Shown here one piece after another: positions 18,766 through 28,381 of a stretch of 51,882 nucleotides of DNA. How positions within the stretch are numbered: the first letter of the stretch is position 1; every line of letters starts with the position of its first letter. The stretch comes from Photobacterium iliopiscarium. GTDB taxonomy: Bacteria; Pseudomonadota; Gammaproteobacteria; Enterobacterales; Vibrionaceae. The stretch covers positions 1-51,882 of the forward strand of contig NZ_PYOO01000020.1 in NCBI RefSeq assembly GCF_003026395.1, given 5' to 3'. The notes under the pieces were generated by a model. It ran no database searches. It saw only the letters and a program-made list of their open reading frames with translations, and was not told where the DNA came from. Both the position numbers and the translations under genes were made by a program.

Positions 18766-20484
18766 ATGGCATTATTAGAAGTAAAAAATCTCCGTATAGA
18801 ATACCCCTCACGACATGGTGTACACGCAGCGGTGAAATCACTGTCATTCACTATTGAGCGTGGTGAAATTATGGGTGTTGTTGGTGAGTCAGGTGCGGGT
18901 AAATCGACGGTGGGAAATGCTGTTATTGATTTATTAAGCCCTCCTGGACAAATTGCTAGTGGTGAAGTTTTTCTTGATGGAACTAAAATATCAGGCTTAA
19001 AGCCGGAGCAAATGCGTAAAGTTCGTGGATCAAAAATTGGTTTTATTTTTCAAGATCCAATGACCTCATTAAATCCTTTATTCACGGTTGAGCAGCAATT
19101 AACTGAAACCATTGTAACTAATTTAAAAGTCTCTCAATCTGAAGCTCTCAAGCGTGCATTAGTGTTAATGGATCAGGTGGGTATTCCTGAGCCTCAACTG
19201 CGAATTAAACAATATCCTCATCAATTTTCTGGCGGTATGCGACAGCGTGTCGTGATCGCCATTGCGTTAGCGGGTGAGCCGGACTTAATTATTGCCGATG
19301 AACCGACCACCGCGTTGGATGTATCAATTCAAGATCAAATATTAACCTTGATTCGTGACTTATGTGTGCAGAAAAATGTCGGCTGTATGTTGGTGACCCA
19401 CGATATGGGGGTAGTTTCAAATGTCACTGATCGCGTTGCTGTGATGTATCGCGGCGACTTAGTTGAGATTGGTACTACCGAGCAAGTATTGCAGCGGCCA
19501 CAACATCCTTATACCCAAAGTTTAATTTCGGCTGTACCGCGTTCAGATATTAAATTGAAACGCTTTCCATTAGTGACGTATATCGAAGACGTTAAGCAGA
19601 CGCCAACGTTGGATGTTAAACACCATTGGTTAGGGCAAAGCCAAGATCAGCGAACCTATCAAGGCGCGTTACTTGAGGTTGAAAACGTTAACTTACGCTT
19701 TATTACTAAAGACTCACTATTTGAAAGTCGCCGTGAATATGTCCAAGCCAACAATGATGTCAGCTTTCATATTGCTGAAGGTGAAACCTTTGGTTTAGTG
19801 GGGGAATCCGGTTCTGGTAAATCAACTATCGCGCGTGTTATTGCAGGTTTATATCCGCCAAACAGTGGCACTGTAAGGTTTGAAGGGATTGATCTTACTG
19901 CGCTGAAAAGTGAGTCTCAGCGCCGTCCTTTGCGCCGTCAAATGCAAATGGTATTTCAAAATCCTTATACCTCAATGAATCCTCGTATGCGTATTTTTGA
20001 CATTATTGCCGAGCCAATTCGATTTCATAAATTAACTAAAAATGAAGCGCAAACTCGGCAAATTGTGAATGACCTCTTGGATTATGTTGGTCTAGGTCGT
20101 GCAGCAGGCATTAAATTTCCACATGAATTTTCTGGTGGTCAGCGACAGCGAATCTCGATTGCACGTGCTTTAGCCACTCGACCACGGTTATTAATTTGTG
20201 ATGAGCCAACGTCTGCACTGGATGTATCAGTACAAGCACAAATTTTGAATTTATTAAAAGATCTACAAGATGAACTTAATTTGACGATGCTATTTATTAG
20301 TCATGATTTACCCGTGATCCGTCAAATGTGTGATCGTATTGGTGTGATGCAACAAGGAACCTTATTGGAGGTCGCGCCAACAGAGCAATTATTTACCGCA
20401 CCACAACATCAATATAGTCAGCATTTGATTTCGTTAATGCCTGAATTTAAAGGGTTAACAGTCAAACCACAGCAACGCGCTTAA
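18766..20484 (+). CDS. Peptide-type ABC transporter, fused double ATPase
   Basis: 572 residues containing two complete ABC ATPase domains in one chain, equivalent to a DppD-DppF or OppD-OppF fusion (YejF/GsiA-like). Domain 1 (~1-265) has Walker A GESGAGKST, signature FSGGMRQR and Walker B LIIADEPTTALD. Domain 2 (~300-560) has GESGSGKST, FSGGQRQR and LLICDEPTSALD. Each has the oligopeptide-type C-terminal segment (HPYTQSLISAVP; HQYSQHLISLMP). It powers import through the permeases at 22203-24125. GGAG lies 7 bases before the ATG. First gene of a four-gene operon, an order in which the ATPase precedes the binding protein. Confidence 0.94.
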   Translation: MALLEVKNLRIEYPSRHGVHAAVKSLSFTIERGEIMGVVGESGAGKSTVGNAVIDLLSPPGQIASGEVFLDGTKISGLKPEQMRKVRGSKIGFIFQDPMTSLNPLFTVEQQLTETIVTNLKVSQSEALKRALVLMDQVGIPEPQLRIKQYPHQFSGGMRQRVVIAIALAGEPDLIIADEPTTALDVSIQDQILTLIRDLCVQKNVGCMLVTHDMGVVSNVTDRVAVMYRGDLVEIGTTEQVLQRPQHPYTQSLISAVPRSDIKLKRFPLVTYIEDVKQTPTLDVKHHWLGQSQDQRTYQGALLEVENVNLRFITKDSLFESRREYVQANNDVSFHIAEGETFGLVGESGSGKSTIARVIAGLYPPNSGTVRFEGIDLTALKSESQRRPLRRQMQMVFQNPYTSMNPRMRIFDIIAEPIRFHKLTKNEAQTRQIVNDLLDYVGLGRAAGIKFPHEFSGGQRQRISIARALATRPRLLICDEPTSALDVSVQAQILNLLKDLQDELNLTMLFISHDLPVIRQMCDRIGVMQQGTLLEVAPTEQLFTAPQHQYSQHLISLMPEFKGLTVKPQQRA

Positions 20485-20552
20485 TTTGTTGTTATGAGTG
20501 AAAAATGAAACACATACTGAGCGACGACGCTTGGGCATAAAGGAGTTATGCA

Positions 20553-22112
20553 ATGAAAACCATCAAGAATAAATTAGCGTTAGCATTAGTTGTTGCGGGA
20601 TTAAGTTTCAGTGTGACAGCCGCAGATCTAAAGCTTGGTTACGCATCAGATCCGGTCTCTCTTGATCCTCATGAGCAACTGTCTGGCGGCACACTACAGT
20701 TGTCCCATATGGTGTTTGATCCACTGGTTCGTTTTACCCAACAAATGGATTTTGAACCTCGTCTGGCACAAAGTTGGCAGCGTATTGATGCCACTACTTT
20801 TCGATTTACATTACGCCAAGGGGTGAAATTTCACTCTGGTAATCCATTGACAGCTGATGATGTGATTTGGACCTTTAATCGTCTCCAAGCATCGCCTGAC
20901 TTTAAAGCGATTTTTGAACCTTATTCTGAGATGAAAAAAGTCGATGACTATACCGTCGATATTGTCTCTAAAGGCGCTTATCCATTGGTACTTCAAACTG
21001 CGACCTACATTTTCCCAATGGACAGTAAATTTTATAGCGGTAAGACTGCCGACGGTAAAGATAAAGCCGAAGTGGCTAAACACGGCAATTCATTTGCTTC
21101 AACCCATATGTCTGGAACCGGCCCTTTTACGGTTACAGAACGTGAGCAAGGGGTAAAAGTCGAATTTACGCGATTTGCTGGCTATTGGGATACCGCCTCA
21201 AAAGGCAATGTCGACACTATTTCACTATTACCTATCAAAGAAGATGCGACCCGTGTTGCCGCGTTACTTTCTGGTGGGGTCGATATGATTGACCATGTTG
21301 CACCCAATGATCATAAGCGTCTTAAAAGTGCCGAGGGGGTTGATTTGGTAACGTTACCTGGCACTCGCTTGATCTCATTTCAAATGAATCAAAAAAGTAA
21401 TGAAGCCCTAAAAGACGTGCGTGTTCGTCAAGCCATTGTGCATGCGATTAATAATGAAGGTATTGTTAAAAAAATCATGAAGGGATTTGCGACTGCGGCT
21501 GGACAACAAAGCCCTGCGGGTTATCAAGGTCATGATAGTGAATTAGTGCCTCGTTATGATGTTAAAAAAGCTAAGCAATTAATGAAAGAAGCGGGTTATG
21601 AAAAAGGTTTTACGCTTACCATGCTAGCGCCTAATAACCGCTATGTTAACGATGCTAAAATTGCTCAAGCAGCGGCTGCAATGTTGTCAAAGATTGGCAT
21701 TAAGGTGGATTTGAAAACGCTGCCAAAAGCGCAGTATTGGCCTGAGTTTGATAAATGTGCTGCCGATATGATGATGGTTGGTTGGCATGCTGACACTGAA
21801 GATTCTGCTAACTTGACTGAATTTTTGACCATGACCCGTAATGAGACAACAGGTAAAGGTCAATATAACTGCGGTTTCTATTCTAATCCTGAAGTGGATA
21901 AGCTAGTCACTGCCGCCAATGTAGAAACCGATCCAATAAAACGGATTGCGATGCTAAAACAAGTTGAAGTCACGCTGTATAACGATGCCGCATTTGTACC
22001 ATTGCATTGGCAGAGTACCGCTTGGGGGGCGCGCAATAATGTTCATGCCGGTGCGATCGTTAACTCAATGGAAATGCCATATTTTGGTGACCTTGTCGTC
22101 GATGAAAAATAA
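20553..22112 (+). CDS. Periplasmic peptide-type solute-binding protein
   Basis: 519 residues. Sec signal peptide (residues ~1-23, KNKLALALVVAGLSFSVTA-A) followed by an SBP_bac_5 family-5 binding domain (LGYASDPVSLDPHEQ, LTADDVIWTFNRL, GTGPFTVTE...). It captures the substrate, probably di- or oligopeptides or a related compound, and delivers it to the permease pair. No lipobox, so soluble in the periplasm. AGGAG lies 7 bases before the ATG; 68 bases after the ATPase gene. A terminator-like hairpin follows it, a common way to express the binding protein in excess over the membrane parts. Confidence 0.93.
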   Translation: MKTIKNKLALALVVAGLSFSVTAADLKLGYASDPVSLDPHEQLSGGTLQLSHMVFDPLVRFTQQMDFEPRLAQSWQRIDATTFRFTLRQGVKFHSGNPLTADDVIWTFNRLQASPDFKAIFEPYSEMKKVDDYTVDIVSKGAYPLVLQTATYIFPMDSKFYSGKTADGKDKAEVAKHGNSFASTHMSGTGPFTVTEREQGVKVEFTRFAGYWDTASKGNVDTISLLPIKEDATRVAALLSGGVDMIDHVAPNDHKRLKSAEGVDLVTLPGTRLISFQMNQKSNEALKDVRVRQAIVHAINNEGIVKKIMKGFATAAGQQSPAGYQGHDSELVPRYDVKKAKQLMKEAGYEKGFTLTMLAPNNRYVNDAKIAQAAAAMLSKIGIKVDLKTLPKAQYWPEFDKCAADMMMVGWHADTEDSANLTEFLTMTRNETTGKGQYNCGFYSNPEVDKLVTAANVETDPIKRIAMLKQVEVTLYNDAAFVPLHWQSTAWGARNNVHAGAIVNSMEMPYFGDLVVDEK

Positions 22113-22146
22113 TAATTAATGAGCTGTAAATAAAGCTAAGCATGAG

Positions 22147-22176
22147 TGCCGAGGCGAGTTTGCTTCGGCATTTTTT
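22147..22176 (+). terminator. Intra-operonic terminator after the binding-protein gene
   Basis: Stem TGCCGAGGC / GCTTCGGCA (one G-U pair) with a 6-base loop and six T. It lies between the binding-protein gene and the first permease, so it probably attenuates rather than ends transcription. Confidence 0.75.
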
Positions 22177-22202
22177 CAGGATGAAATTAAAAGGGGCAGG
22201 GA

Positions 22203-23180
22203 ATGTTTTCGTTTCTGGTCAAACGCCTGTTTCAGGCACTGATAGTGATGTTTGTGATCAGTCTGGTGGCATTTGCCATTCAGGACAACCTTGGCGATCC
22301 GTTACGGGAATTGGTCGGGCAGTCGGTATCAGAAGCTGAACGGCAACAATTACGCGATGATTTGGGGCTTAACGATCCGTTTGTCACCAAATATAGTCGT
22401 TTTCTGGGGAATGCCGTTCAAGGTAATTTAGGGACGTCATATACTTTTAAGCGTCCTGCGATTGAGGTTATTTTAGATAAATTAGTTGCTACTTTTGAAC
22501 TGGTGTTTGGGGCGACAGTGATCATTATTTTAGTCTCGATTCCACTGGGTGTGTATTCCGCCATTCATCCTCGTAGTGTAGTGACGAAAGCGGTGATGGC
22601 ATTTAGTAGTATTGGTATTTCAATTCCGGTGTTCTTAACCGCGATCATGCTGATGTATGTGTTTTCGATTGAACTTGGTTGGTTACCCTCGTTTGGCCGT
22701 GGTGAAACGGCGAATTATCTTGGTTGGGAATCAGGATTTTTCACCATTGATGGCTTAAAACATTTAGTACTGCCGTGTGTGGCGTTAGCCTCAATTATGT
22801 TGCCATTATTTATTCGGTTAGTGCGTTCTGAAATGTTGGAAGTATTAAGTTCAGAGTACATCAAGTTTGCGAAGGCAAAGGGATTGCCAATGAATAAGGT
22901 TTACTACCAACACGCACTTAAAAATACTATGTTGCCGGTATTAACCGTGGGTGGCGTGCAAATTGGCACCATGATCGCTTATACCATTTTGACTGAAAGT
23001 GTATTTCAGTGGCCAGGAACTGGGTTGTTATTTTTAGATGCTATTAATCGAGTTGATACCCCACTTATTACCGCGTATGTGATTTTTGTAGGACTCATTT
23101 TTGTGGTCACCAATACCATTGTTGACCTGCTTTATGGGCTGGTTAACCCAACAGTAGATTTGACGGGCAAGGGAGCGTAA
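22203..23180 (+). CDS. Peptide-type ABC permease subunit (DppB-like)
   Basis: 325 residues with about six membrane helices, beginning MFSFLVKRLFQALIVMFVIS as in the DppB/OppB family. The cytoplasmic EAA loop is visible (EYIKFAKAKGLPMNKVYYQHALKNTMLPV). The large periplasmic loop after TM1 (NLGDPLRELVGQSVSEAERQ) is typical. AAGGGG lies about 8 bases before the ATG. It pairs with the next gene to form the transmembrane channel. Confidence 0.93.
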   Translation: MFSFLVKRLFQALIVMFVISLVAFAIQDNLGDPLRELVGQSVSEAERQQLRDDLGLNDPFVTKYSRFLGNAVQGNLGTSYTFKRPAIEVILDKLVATFELVFGATVIIILVSIPLGVYSAIHPRSVVTKAVMAFSSIGISIPVFLTAIMLMYVFSIELGWLPSFGRGETANYLGWESGFFTIDGLKHLVLPCVALASIMLPLFIRLVRSEMLEVLSSEYIKFAKAKGLPMNKVYYQHALKNTMLPVLTVGGVQIGTMIAYTILTESVFQWPGTGLLFLDAINRVDTPLITAYVIFVGLIFVVTNTIVDLLYGLVNPTVDLTGKGA

Positions 23181-23183
23181 GTC

Positions 23184-24125
23184 ATGGAGAGTATTAGCAC
23201 CGTTGCGCCAAGTCGTTGGCAACGTTTTAAAAATTCTGATATTGTGTATTATTTTCTTAAAGACAAAGTAGCGATGGTGTGTTTTGCCATTTTTATAAGC
23301 TTTGCTACCGCGGCTTTATTTGCGCCGTTTATTGCACCGACAAATCCTTATGATTTATCAACCATCGATATTATGGATTCTGAATTACCGCCGGCATGGA
23401 TGGAAGATGGTGATCCTAATTTTAGCCTTGGTACCGATAATCAAGGCCGTGATATTTACTCGACTATTTTATATGGTATGCGTTTATCACTGACAATTGG
23501 TTTATTAGCTGTCGCGTTGCAATTAACACTTGGAGTGATTATTGGTTTAGCTGCGGGTTATTTTGGTGGCCGTATTGATAGTTTATTAATGCGCGTTGCT
23601 GATGTGCAGTTGTCGTTTTCCACCATGATGGTGGCGATTATTGTGTCTGCTATTTTCCGTACCGCATTAGGGGCTGAAACGTATGCGCAATACGCAGTGA
23701 TTATGTTGGTGGTGATCATCGGCTTTGCGGAATGGCCACAGTATGCACGAACGGTACGTGCCTCGGTATTGGCAGAGAAAAATAAAGAATATGTTGAAGC
23801 GGCAAAAATAATGGGATTTCGCGCACCACGAATCATGTTTCGTCATATTCTTCCCAACTGCTTATCACCGATTTTAGTGATTTCAACGGTACAGGTTGCT
23901 AACGCTATTATGTCGGAAGCGGCGCTATCATTTTTAGGCTTAGGTTTACCGGTGGATCAGCCATCGCTAGGCTCACTGATCAGCATCGGCTTTAACTATA
24001 TTTTCTCAGGTTCATGGTGGATAACCGCGTTCCCTGGGATCGTATTAATAACCTTAGTATTAGTGATTAACTTGCTGGGTGATTGGTTACGGGATGTGTT
24101 TAACCCTAAGATATATAAAGGTTAG
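23184..24125 (+). CDS. Peptide-type ABC permease subunit (DppC-like)
   Basis: 313 residues, DppC/OppC family: a cytoplasmic N-terminal segment, a first helix (MVCFAIFISFATAALFAPFIAP), an extracytoplasmic GTDNQGRDIYST segment characteristic of this family, and the EAA loop (EYVEAAKIMGFRAPRIMFRHILPN). It starts 4 bases after the previous stop and is therefore probably translationally coupled to it. Last gene of the operon; a terminator follows. Confidence 0.94.
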   Translation: MESISTVAPSRWQRFKNSDIVYYFLKDKVAMVCFAIFISFATAALFAPFIAPTNPYDLSTIDIMDSELPPAWMEDGDPNFSLGTDNQGRDIYSTILYGMRLSLTIGLLAVALQLTLGVIIGLAAGYFGGRIDSLLMRVADVQLSFSTMMVAIIVSAIFRTALGAETYAQYAVIMLVVIIGFAEWPQYARTVRASVLAEKNKEYVEAAKIMGFRAPRIMFRHILPNCLSPILVISTVQVANAIMSEAALSFLGLGLPVDQPSLGSLISIGFNYIFSGSWWITAFPGIVLITLVLVINLLGDWLRDVFNPKIYKG

Positions 24126-24157
24126 CTTGGGTTTGCTATCTTGAGAATCAATGAAGA

Positions 24158-24183
24158 AAGGCGACCGAGTGGTCGCCTTTTTA
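24158..24183 (+). terminator. Terminator of the peptide ABC operon
   Basis: AAGGCGACC-GAGT-GGTCGCCTT then T-rich; between convergent operon and lipoprotein gene, so it may serve both. Confidence 0.88.
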
Positions 24184-24191
24184 TTTACCGA

Positions 24192-25589
24192 TTATTCTTG
24201 TGCATTAACCCATTTTTGAATGATAGTTTTTGCTTGTTCTTTGTTATCAATTAATAGGTTAAATAGTTCAGAATCACGATTTAAATCTGAAATTAACATC
24301 AAACCATTACCGTTGGTGACTTGCATGACAGCCATATCCTTGTCACCTTCAGGGAAATCTAGAAATAGGACGTTGTGTGAACCAAAATCAGTCGTTACAT
24401 CTTTTAGCTGCCAAGTAATATCAAAAGACTCGCCATTTTCTGAAATGGTAACTATACCGATTCCGTTTTCAGCTAATGGTGAGAACTTCATTTCAGCCAT
24501 CATTGGATCTGGGTTATGAGTAGTTGAATCATCACCTACGTAGAACCATGTTTTATTCGCAAATTGCTTCGGGGTCAGTTGCTTTGGTGTGAATGAGTCA
24601 TCCAGTTTTTCAGAAGTCCAGAATAACAGGTCATTACCATCACCTGAAGCAACTGTTAGAGCTAGGTTGGGAGAGGTAAAAATGAATTCATCACCTTTTG
24701 AGCCATCTGCTTCAATGAAATGATTGCCTTGTACTTTAAATGGTTCTGTGCCTGATGAAATCCCTTCTTTATCGAACCACTCAGAACTGCCGTCTGCTTT
24801 ATATGTTGCTTTTTGAATGCCTTCATCACTCATATAACCTTGATTCATACTGCCTAGGAACCATGCATCTTTTGAGATTAGGTATGAATGTAGATTGTTG
24901 ACTAGTTGTTGCTCTTCAATATTACCTGCTTCATCAATCACTACGCGTACATCGTCTAACTCATTTAGAGTGCCGCTATTTTCATGCTTTTCGATTGTCT
25001 TTTGAGCTGCAATAACAACTTTAGTAATTTGCTCTTTATTAAGCAGAGTTAAGTCTTCAGGTAACGCTGATGTTAGAGAACGAGCGATTAGGTGAGCTTT
25101 AATAGCTTCTTCGCTTGTTGCTTTATCTACGACGTAATCGCCGCTAATTGTTTTGCTATCAAGGTTCAGTTGGCTTGCTAGTTCATCAAAAGAGATATTG
25201 TCATTGTGAGCCATTGTCGTAAATGGAGTAATAACATCCATATTTTTTGATGCGCCCATGGTGTAACTGTTAGCAACATAGCCAATGCTATCACTGTCTT
25301 GAGTTTTATCTACAACAGCTTTAGCAAGTAGAGGGTAAGCTGCGAGCTCTTTTGATATTGTTAGTTGTCCTTTTTCATTGGTAAAGCCAATGCTCTCACC
25401 ATCATCACACTGTTTATTGTCATTTTTATCAACGCATACTTCAGCGTTTGTCAGGTAGCCATCAATTACTGTGATGGTTTTCGTGTTTTCATTTGGAGCT
25501 TCTGGCGTATCAGAATCACCGCCACCACAACCCGTCAATGTGAATGCTAAAAGTAAAGAACCTGCTAGAAGAGAAAGCTTGAATTGCAT
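24192..25589 (-). CDS. Uncharacterised lipoprotein with acidic Ca-loop-like segment
   Basis: About 465 residues from ATG 25589, chosen because AAGGG lies about 8 bases upstream and the product then begins with a proper signal (MQFKLSLLAGSLLLAFTLTGC). Lipobox LTGC, followed by GGGDSDTPEAP, a typical flexible linker of outer-membrane lipoproteins. A short region DGYLTNAEVCVDKNDNKQCDDGE resembles repeats in other marine gammaproteobacterial lipoproteins and has Asp/Asn spacing like a calcium loop, with a Cys pair. The C-terminal half is beta-rich and I do not recognise it. It is monocistronic and its function is unknown. Confidence 0.85.
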   Translation of the reverse strand: MQFKLSLLAGSLLLAFTLTGCGGGDSDTPEAPNENTKTITVIDGYLTNAEVCVDKNDNKQCDDGESIGFTNEKGQLTISKELAAYPLLAKAVVDKTQDSDSIGYVANSYTMGASKNMDVITPFTTMAHNDNISFDELASQLNLDSKTISGDYVVDKATSEEAIKAHLIARSLTSALPEDLTLLNKEQITKVVIAAQKTIEKHENSGTLNELDDVRVVIDEAGNIEEQQLVNNLHSYLISKDAWFLGSMNQGYMSDEGIQKATYKADGSSEWFDKEGISSGTEPFKVQGNHFIEADGSKGDEFIFTSPNLALTVASGDGNDLLFWTSEKLDDSFTPKQLTPKQFANKTWFYVGDDSTTHNPDPMMAEMKFSPLAENGIGIVTISENGESFDITWQLKDVTTDFGSHNVLFLDFPEGDKDMAVMQVTNGNGLMLISDLNRDSELFNLLIDNKEQAKTIIQKWVNAQE

Positions 25590-25789
25590 CGATAAACCCT
25601 TAATGAAATAGTTCTGATTTTTCATGAAATCATAAGGTGCTAATTTTATTGGTATTTAAGTTAATTACAATGCAAAATATAGCTTTCATTCTTGTGCTGA
25701 ATATAAAGTTTTTGGAATTGTGATCACACTTATAAAATGATTTTAGGGTTATAGAACGAGGGTATTAGGAGTGATGGGAGGGTATAAAA

Positions 25790-25811
25790 AAAGCGACATG
25801 ATAGTCGCTTT
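25790..25811 (-). terminator. Terminator of the YjiH-like gene
   Basis: AAAGCGAC-N6-GTCGCTTT with a T-run on the minus strand, 24 bases after the stop at 25835. Confidence 0.82.
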
Positions 25812-25834
25812 ATTTAGTTTTTGTTAACCAACAT

Positions 25835-27199
25835 TTAGAAAATCAAATGTGCCATTAGCGCAATCACTGGCAAAGTGACTAAGGTACGCAGAATGAAGAT
25901 CACAAATAACTCCCATGCTTTAACGGGGACTTTACTACCAATTAATAGCGCGCCAATCTCAGACATATAAATCAATTGGGTCACTGACATCGCTGCGATA
26001 ATAAAGCGGGTCATGTCACTTTGAATGGTCGATGCCAAAATTGATGGCAAGAACATATCAGCAAACCCGACCACGATGGTTTTTGAGGCTGCTTCTGCTT
26101 CTGGAATATGCAGCAATTCAAGGAATGGAATAAATGGCATTCCTAGGTAATCAAAAATAGGGGTGTTCTCAGCGATCACTAATGCGATGGTACCAATTGC
26201 CATCACAACCGGCAGGACGCCAAACACCATATCAACCGCGTTTTTAATACCATCAAGCAGAATTGCAGGTAAGCTTTTTACTTCAGCCGCTTTTTTTAGT
26301 GCTTGCTCTAGTCCGTACGAGAAAATGTTATGACCTTCAGGAACGGTTTCATCATGTGATGATTCAGTGGTGCCATTAATATAGATATTTTTCTTACGCG
26401 ATAACGGTGGTAAGCGTGGCACGATAATCGCGGCGACTAAACCCGCTAAACAGATGGTTAAGTAAAACGGGGCAAACATATGCTCTAAATTAACTTGAGC
26501 GATAACAACTAAGCTGAAAGTGATTGATACTGCTGAGAATGTTGTTCCAATAACCGCGGCTTCACGCTGGGTGTACATACCTGATTCATATTGTTTACTG
26601 GTCAGTAATACGCCAACAGAGCCATCACCTAACCATGAAGCAATACAGTTAACAGATGAGCGACCAGGCAGACCAAAAATAGGGCGCATGATACGGGTAA
26701 ATAAAGTACCAAAGAATTCGAGTAAGCCAAAATTAAGCAGTAGTGGTAGTAATAAACCCGCAAAAATAAACACTGAGAATAATACTGGCAGTAAATCATT
26801 TAAAACTAAGCCACCGGTGGCATCGTTACGAAACATTACCGGACCAAGGCTAAAGTAGGTCATTACTGCAAAAATAGCACCTAATTGCTGCACAATAAAC
26901 CACATAGGTGATGGGTTTAATAAGCCATTGACGAAACTGTTTTGAAGAATAAGACGCGGTTTAAACAGTTTCGTTATGATCGACATTACAGCGGTGAAGG
27001 TGATCACCCCGGTCACAATGGATGTTAGTGAATTTTCAAAATGGCTTTGAATGGTTTTGGCTAATATCGCAATGGGAATTGTAATGTCACCATTAAAGTT
27101 AATCGGTGCCATAAATAAAAATACCCCAACTAAGGATGGGATAATAAACATTAACCAATTATGGATGTTTTTAGGTGGTGCTACTGCTTGTTGATGCAT
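25835..27199 (-). CDS. YjiH-family membrane protein with nucleoside-recognition (Gate) domain
   Basis: 454 residues, polytopic inner-membrane protein with about ten hydrophobic segments. Overall similarity to the YjiH family, including the Gate-domain-like stretch IASWLGDGSVGVLLTSKQYESGMYTQREAAVIGT and the repeated acidic EAEAASKTIVVGFADMFLP half. Gate-domain proteins are related to nucleoside transporters and spore proteins, but the substrate of YjiH proteins is not established. Single gene, with a 573-bp non-coding region upstream. Confidence 0.85.
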   Translation of the reverse strand: MHQQAVAPPKNIHNWLMFIIPSLVGVFLFMAPINFNGDITIPIAILAKTIQSHFENSLTSIVTGVITFTAVMSIITKLFKPRLILQNSFVNGLLNPSPMWFIVQQLGAIFAVMTYFSLGPVMFRNDATGGLVLNDLLPVLFSVFIFAGLLLPLLLNFGLLEFFGTLFTRIMRPIFGLPGRSSVNCIASWLGDGSVGVLLTSKQYESGMYTQREAAVIGTTFSAVSITFSLVVIAQVNLEHMFAPFYLTICLAGLVAAIIVPRLPPLSRKKNIYINGTTESSHDETVPEGHNIFSYGLEQALKKAAEVKSLPAILLDGIKNAVDMVFGVLPVVMAIGTIALVIAENTPIFDYLGMPFIPFLELLHIPEAEAASKTIVVGFADMFLPSILASTIQSDMTRFIIAAMSVTQLIYMSEIGALLIGSKVPVKAWELFVIFILRTLVTLPVIALMAHLIF

Positions 27200-27772
27200 A
27201 TTTGTCTATAACCTACTGGTAGAAACGGCCGAATTAATGGGGGTATCCCCGAGGTTTTGTTGGAATAACTATTCACTATTATGCCATAAATAAGAAATCG
27301 AAGATTACATTTTTTATCGAATAGATGGAATAGTTGATAAGTAAATAAATGGTTATTTATGCGAATATTTAGGTTTTTTATTCTTTTAGTGGGGCTGGTT
27401 TTAGCTGGAAGCGGTTAATTGCAATGCAAATAATGACGGGTCTTAATAATAGACACGGTATTTATTAAATATGAGGCGGTTATTTACCGCTATTGTTACC
27501 CCTTGGTAATAGTCTTTATATTTTTAAGCTATTGTTGATTTTTGGTAATGGGTTAGACTTCATCACATCAGAAAGCATTACTAAAGATGATGCTCAATTA
27601 AATATTTGGTTAAGGTTAAGGTTATGAGAATAACTTTGCGAAACCGACATTTATTAGTGTAACTCCTAAATCCAATAATAGATTTCATTACTATTAAGGT
27701 AATGCGATCACAAATACTCGATGAGATGAAAGTATTAACTTTGGTCTTATATATGAAAATAAGGATCTACCA
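27200..27772. promoter_or_regulatory. 573-bp regulatory region upstream of the cupin gene
   Basis: No credible ORF. It holds several copies of a GGTAAT-type motif: TTACC-CCTT-GGTAA (27496-27509), TTGGTAATGGG (about 27542-27552), and CATTAC-N7-GTAATG (27686-27704). The same motif recurs before the next gene (28232-28302). The repetition suggests binding sites for one regulator, though none is identified. Confidence 0.5.
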
Positions 27773-28165
27773 ATGACAACATTAACAACTAAGCCAGGTA
27801 TTACACTGATCAAATCAGGTACTTTTAAACTTAATGATTTAAGTAAATTACTTGAAGTTGAAGGCTTAAAAAGTGATATGGCTGAAGTTGCTGTAACTAC
27901 TAACAGTAATGCACTAACGATTGGTCACTTCACCATGTCTCCTGGTGTTGAATTTGAATACTTTTATGATTCTGTTGAGTACAAGGTGATCACTAAAGGT
28001 AAAATTGTTGTTCGTGATGAAGCGGGTACTAAATATGTTGCTGAAGTAGGTGACGTTATTCTATTTAGCCCTGATGTTAAGGTTATCTTTGATGCTGAGA
28101 GTGATGGTGAAGCTATTTACACTGCTCATCGTTCAGCAGCAGCAGACTTCGCTCCTGCAAAATAA
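27773..28165 (+). CDS. Small cupin protein, EutQ-like
   Basis: 130 residues. A single cupin beta-barrel is visible: FEYFYDSVEYKVITKGKIVVRDEAG (~62-86), then AEVGDVILFSPDVKVIFDA, the second cupin motif with the conserved GD. This resembles the cupin part of EutQ (DEIDMVLEGELHV...AGDVMFIPKG), but the EutQ N-terminal region is missing and there are no other eut genes nearby. Cupin metal ligands are not obvious: Glu and Tyr occupy places where many cupins have His. AAGGA lies about 9 bases before ATG. Followed by its own terminator. Function unknown; possible sensor or small-ligand enzyme. Confidence 0.82.
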   Translation: MTTLTTKPGITLIKSGTFKLNDLSKLLEVEGLKSDMAEVAVTTNSNALTIGHFTMSPGVEFEYFYDSVEYKVITKGKIVVRDEAGTKYVAEVGDVILFSPDVKVIFDAESDGEAIYTAHRSAAADFAPAK

Positions 28166-28194
28166 AGAACAAATATTTTATTGTTATAAATTAT

Positions 28195-28222
28195 AGCCTT
28201 AACTTATTGTTAAGGCTTTTTT
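28195..28222 (+). terminator. Terminator of the cupin gene
   Basis: AGCCTTAAC-TTATT-GTTAAGGCT, perfect 9-bp stem and six T. Confidence 0.9.
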
Positions 28223-28237
28223 ATGACTTTAAAATGT

Positions 28238-28302
28238 AACCATTACTGTTTGGTAACAGTGTTTTTGATTTTGATAGTATTGTTAATCACAAGGTAATGG
28301 TT
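28238..28302. promoter_or_regulatory. Nested inverted repeats upstream of the His-tail gene
   Basis: AACCATTAC (28238-28246) and GTAATGGTT (28294-28302) are perfect 9-bp complements 47 bases apart. Inside, ACTGTT-TGGT-AACAGT (28245-28260) is a second perfect repeat. The GGTAA element is the same as in the region before the cupin gene. Confidence 0.5.
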
Positions 28303-28381
28303 AAAATAGATCTATATCATAAATGCTTGTTAATTTCGTATAGACTGAAATGATTGAGCTTAAATAACGATGAGGTACACC

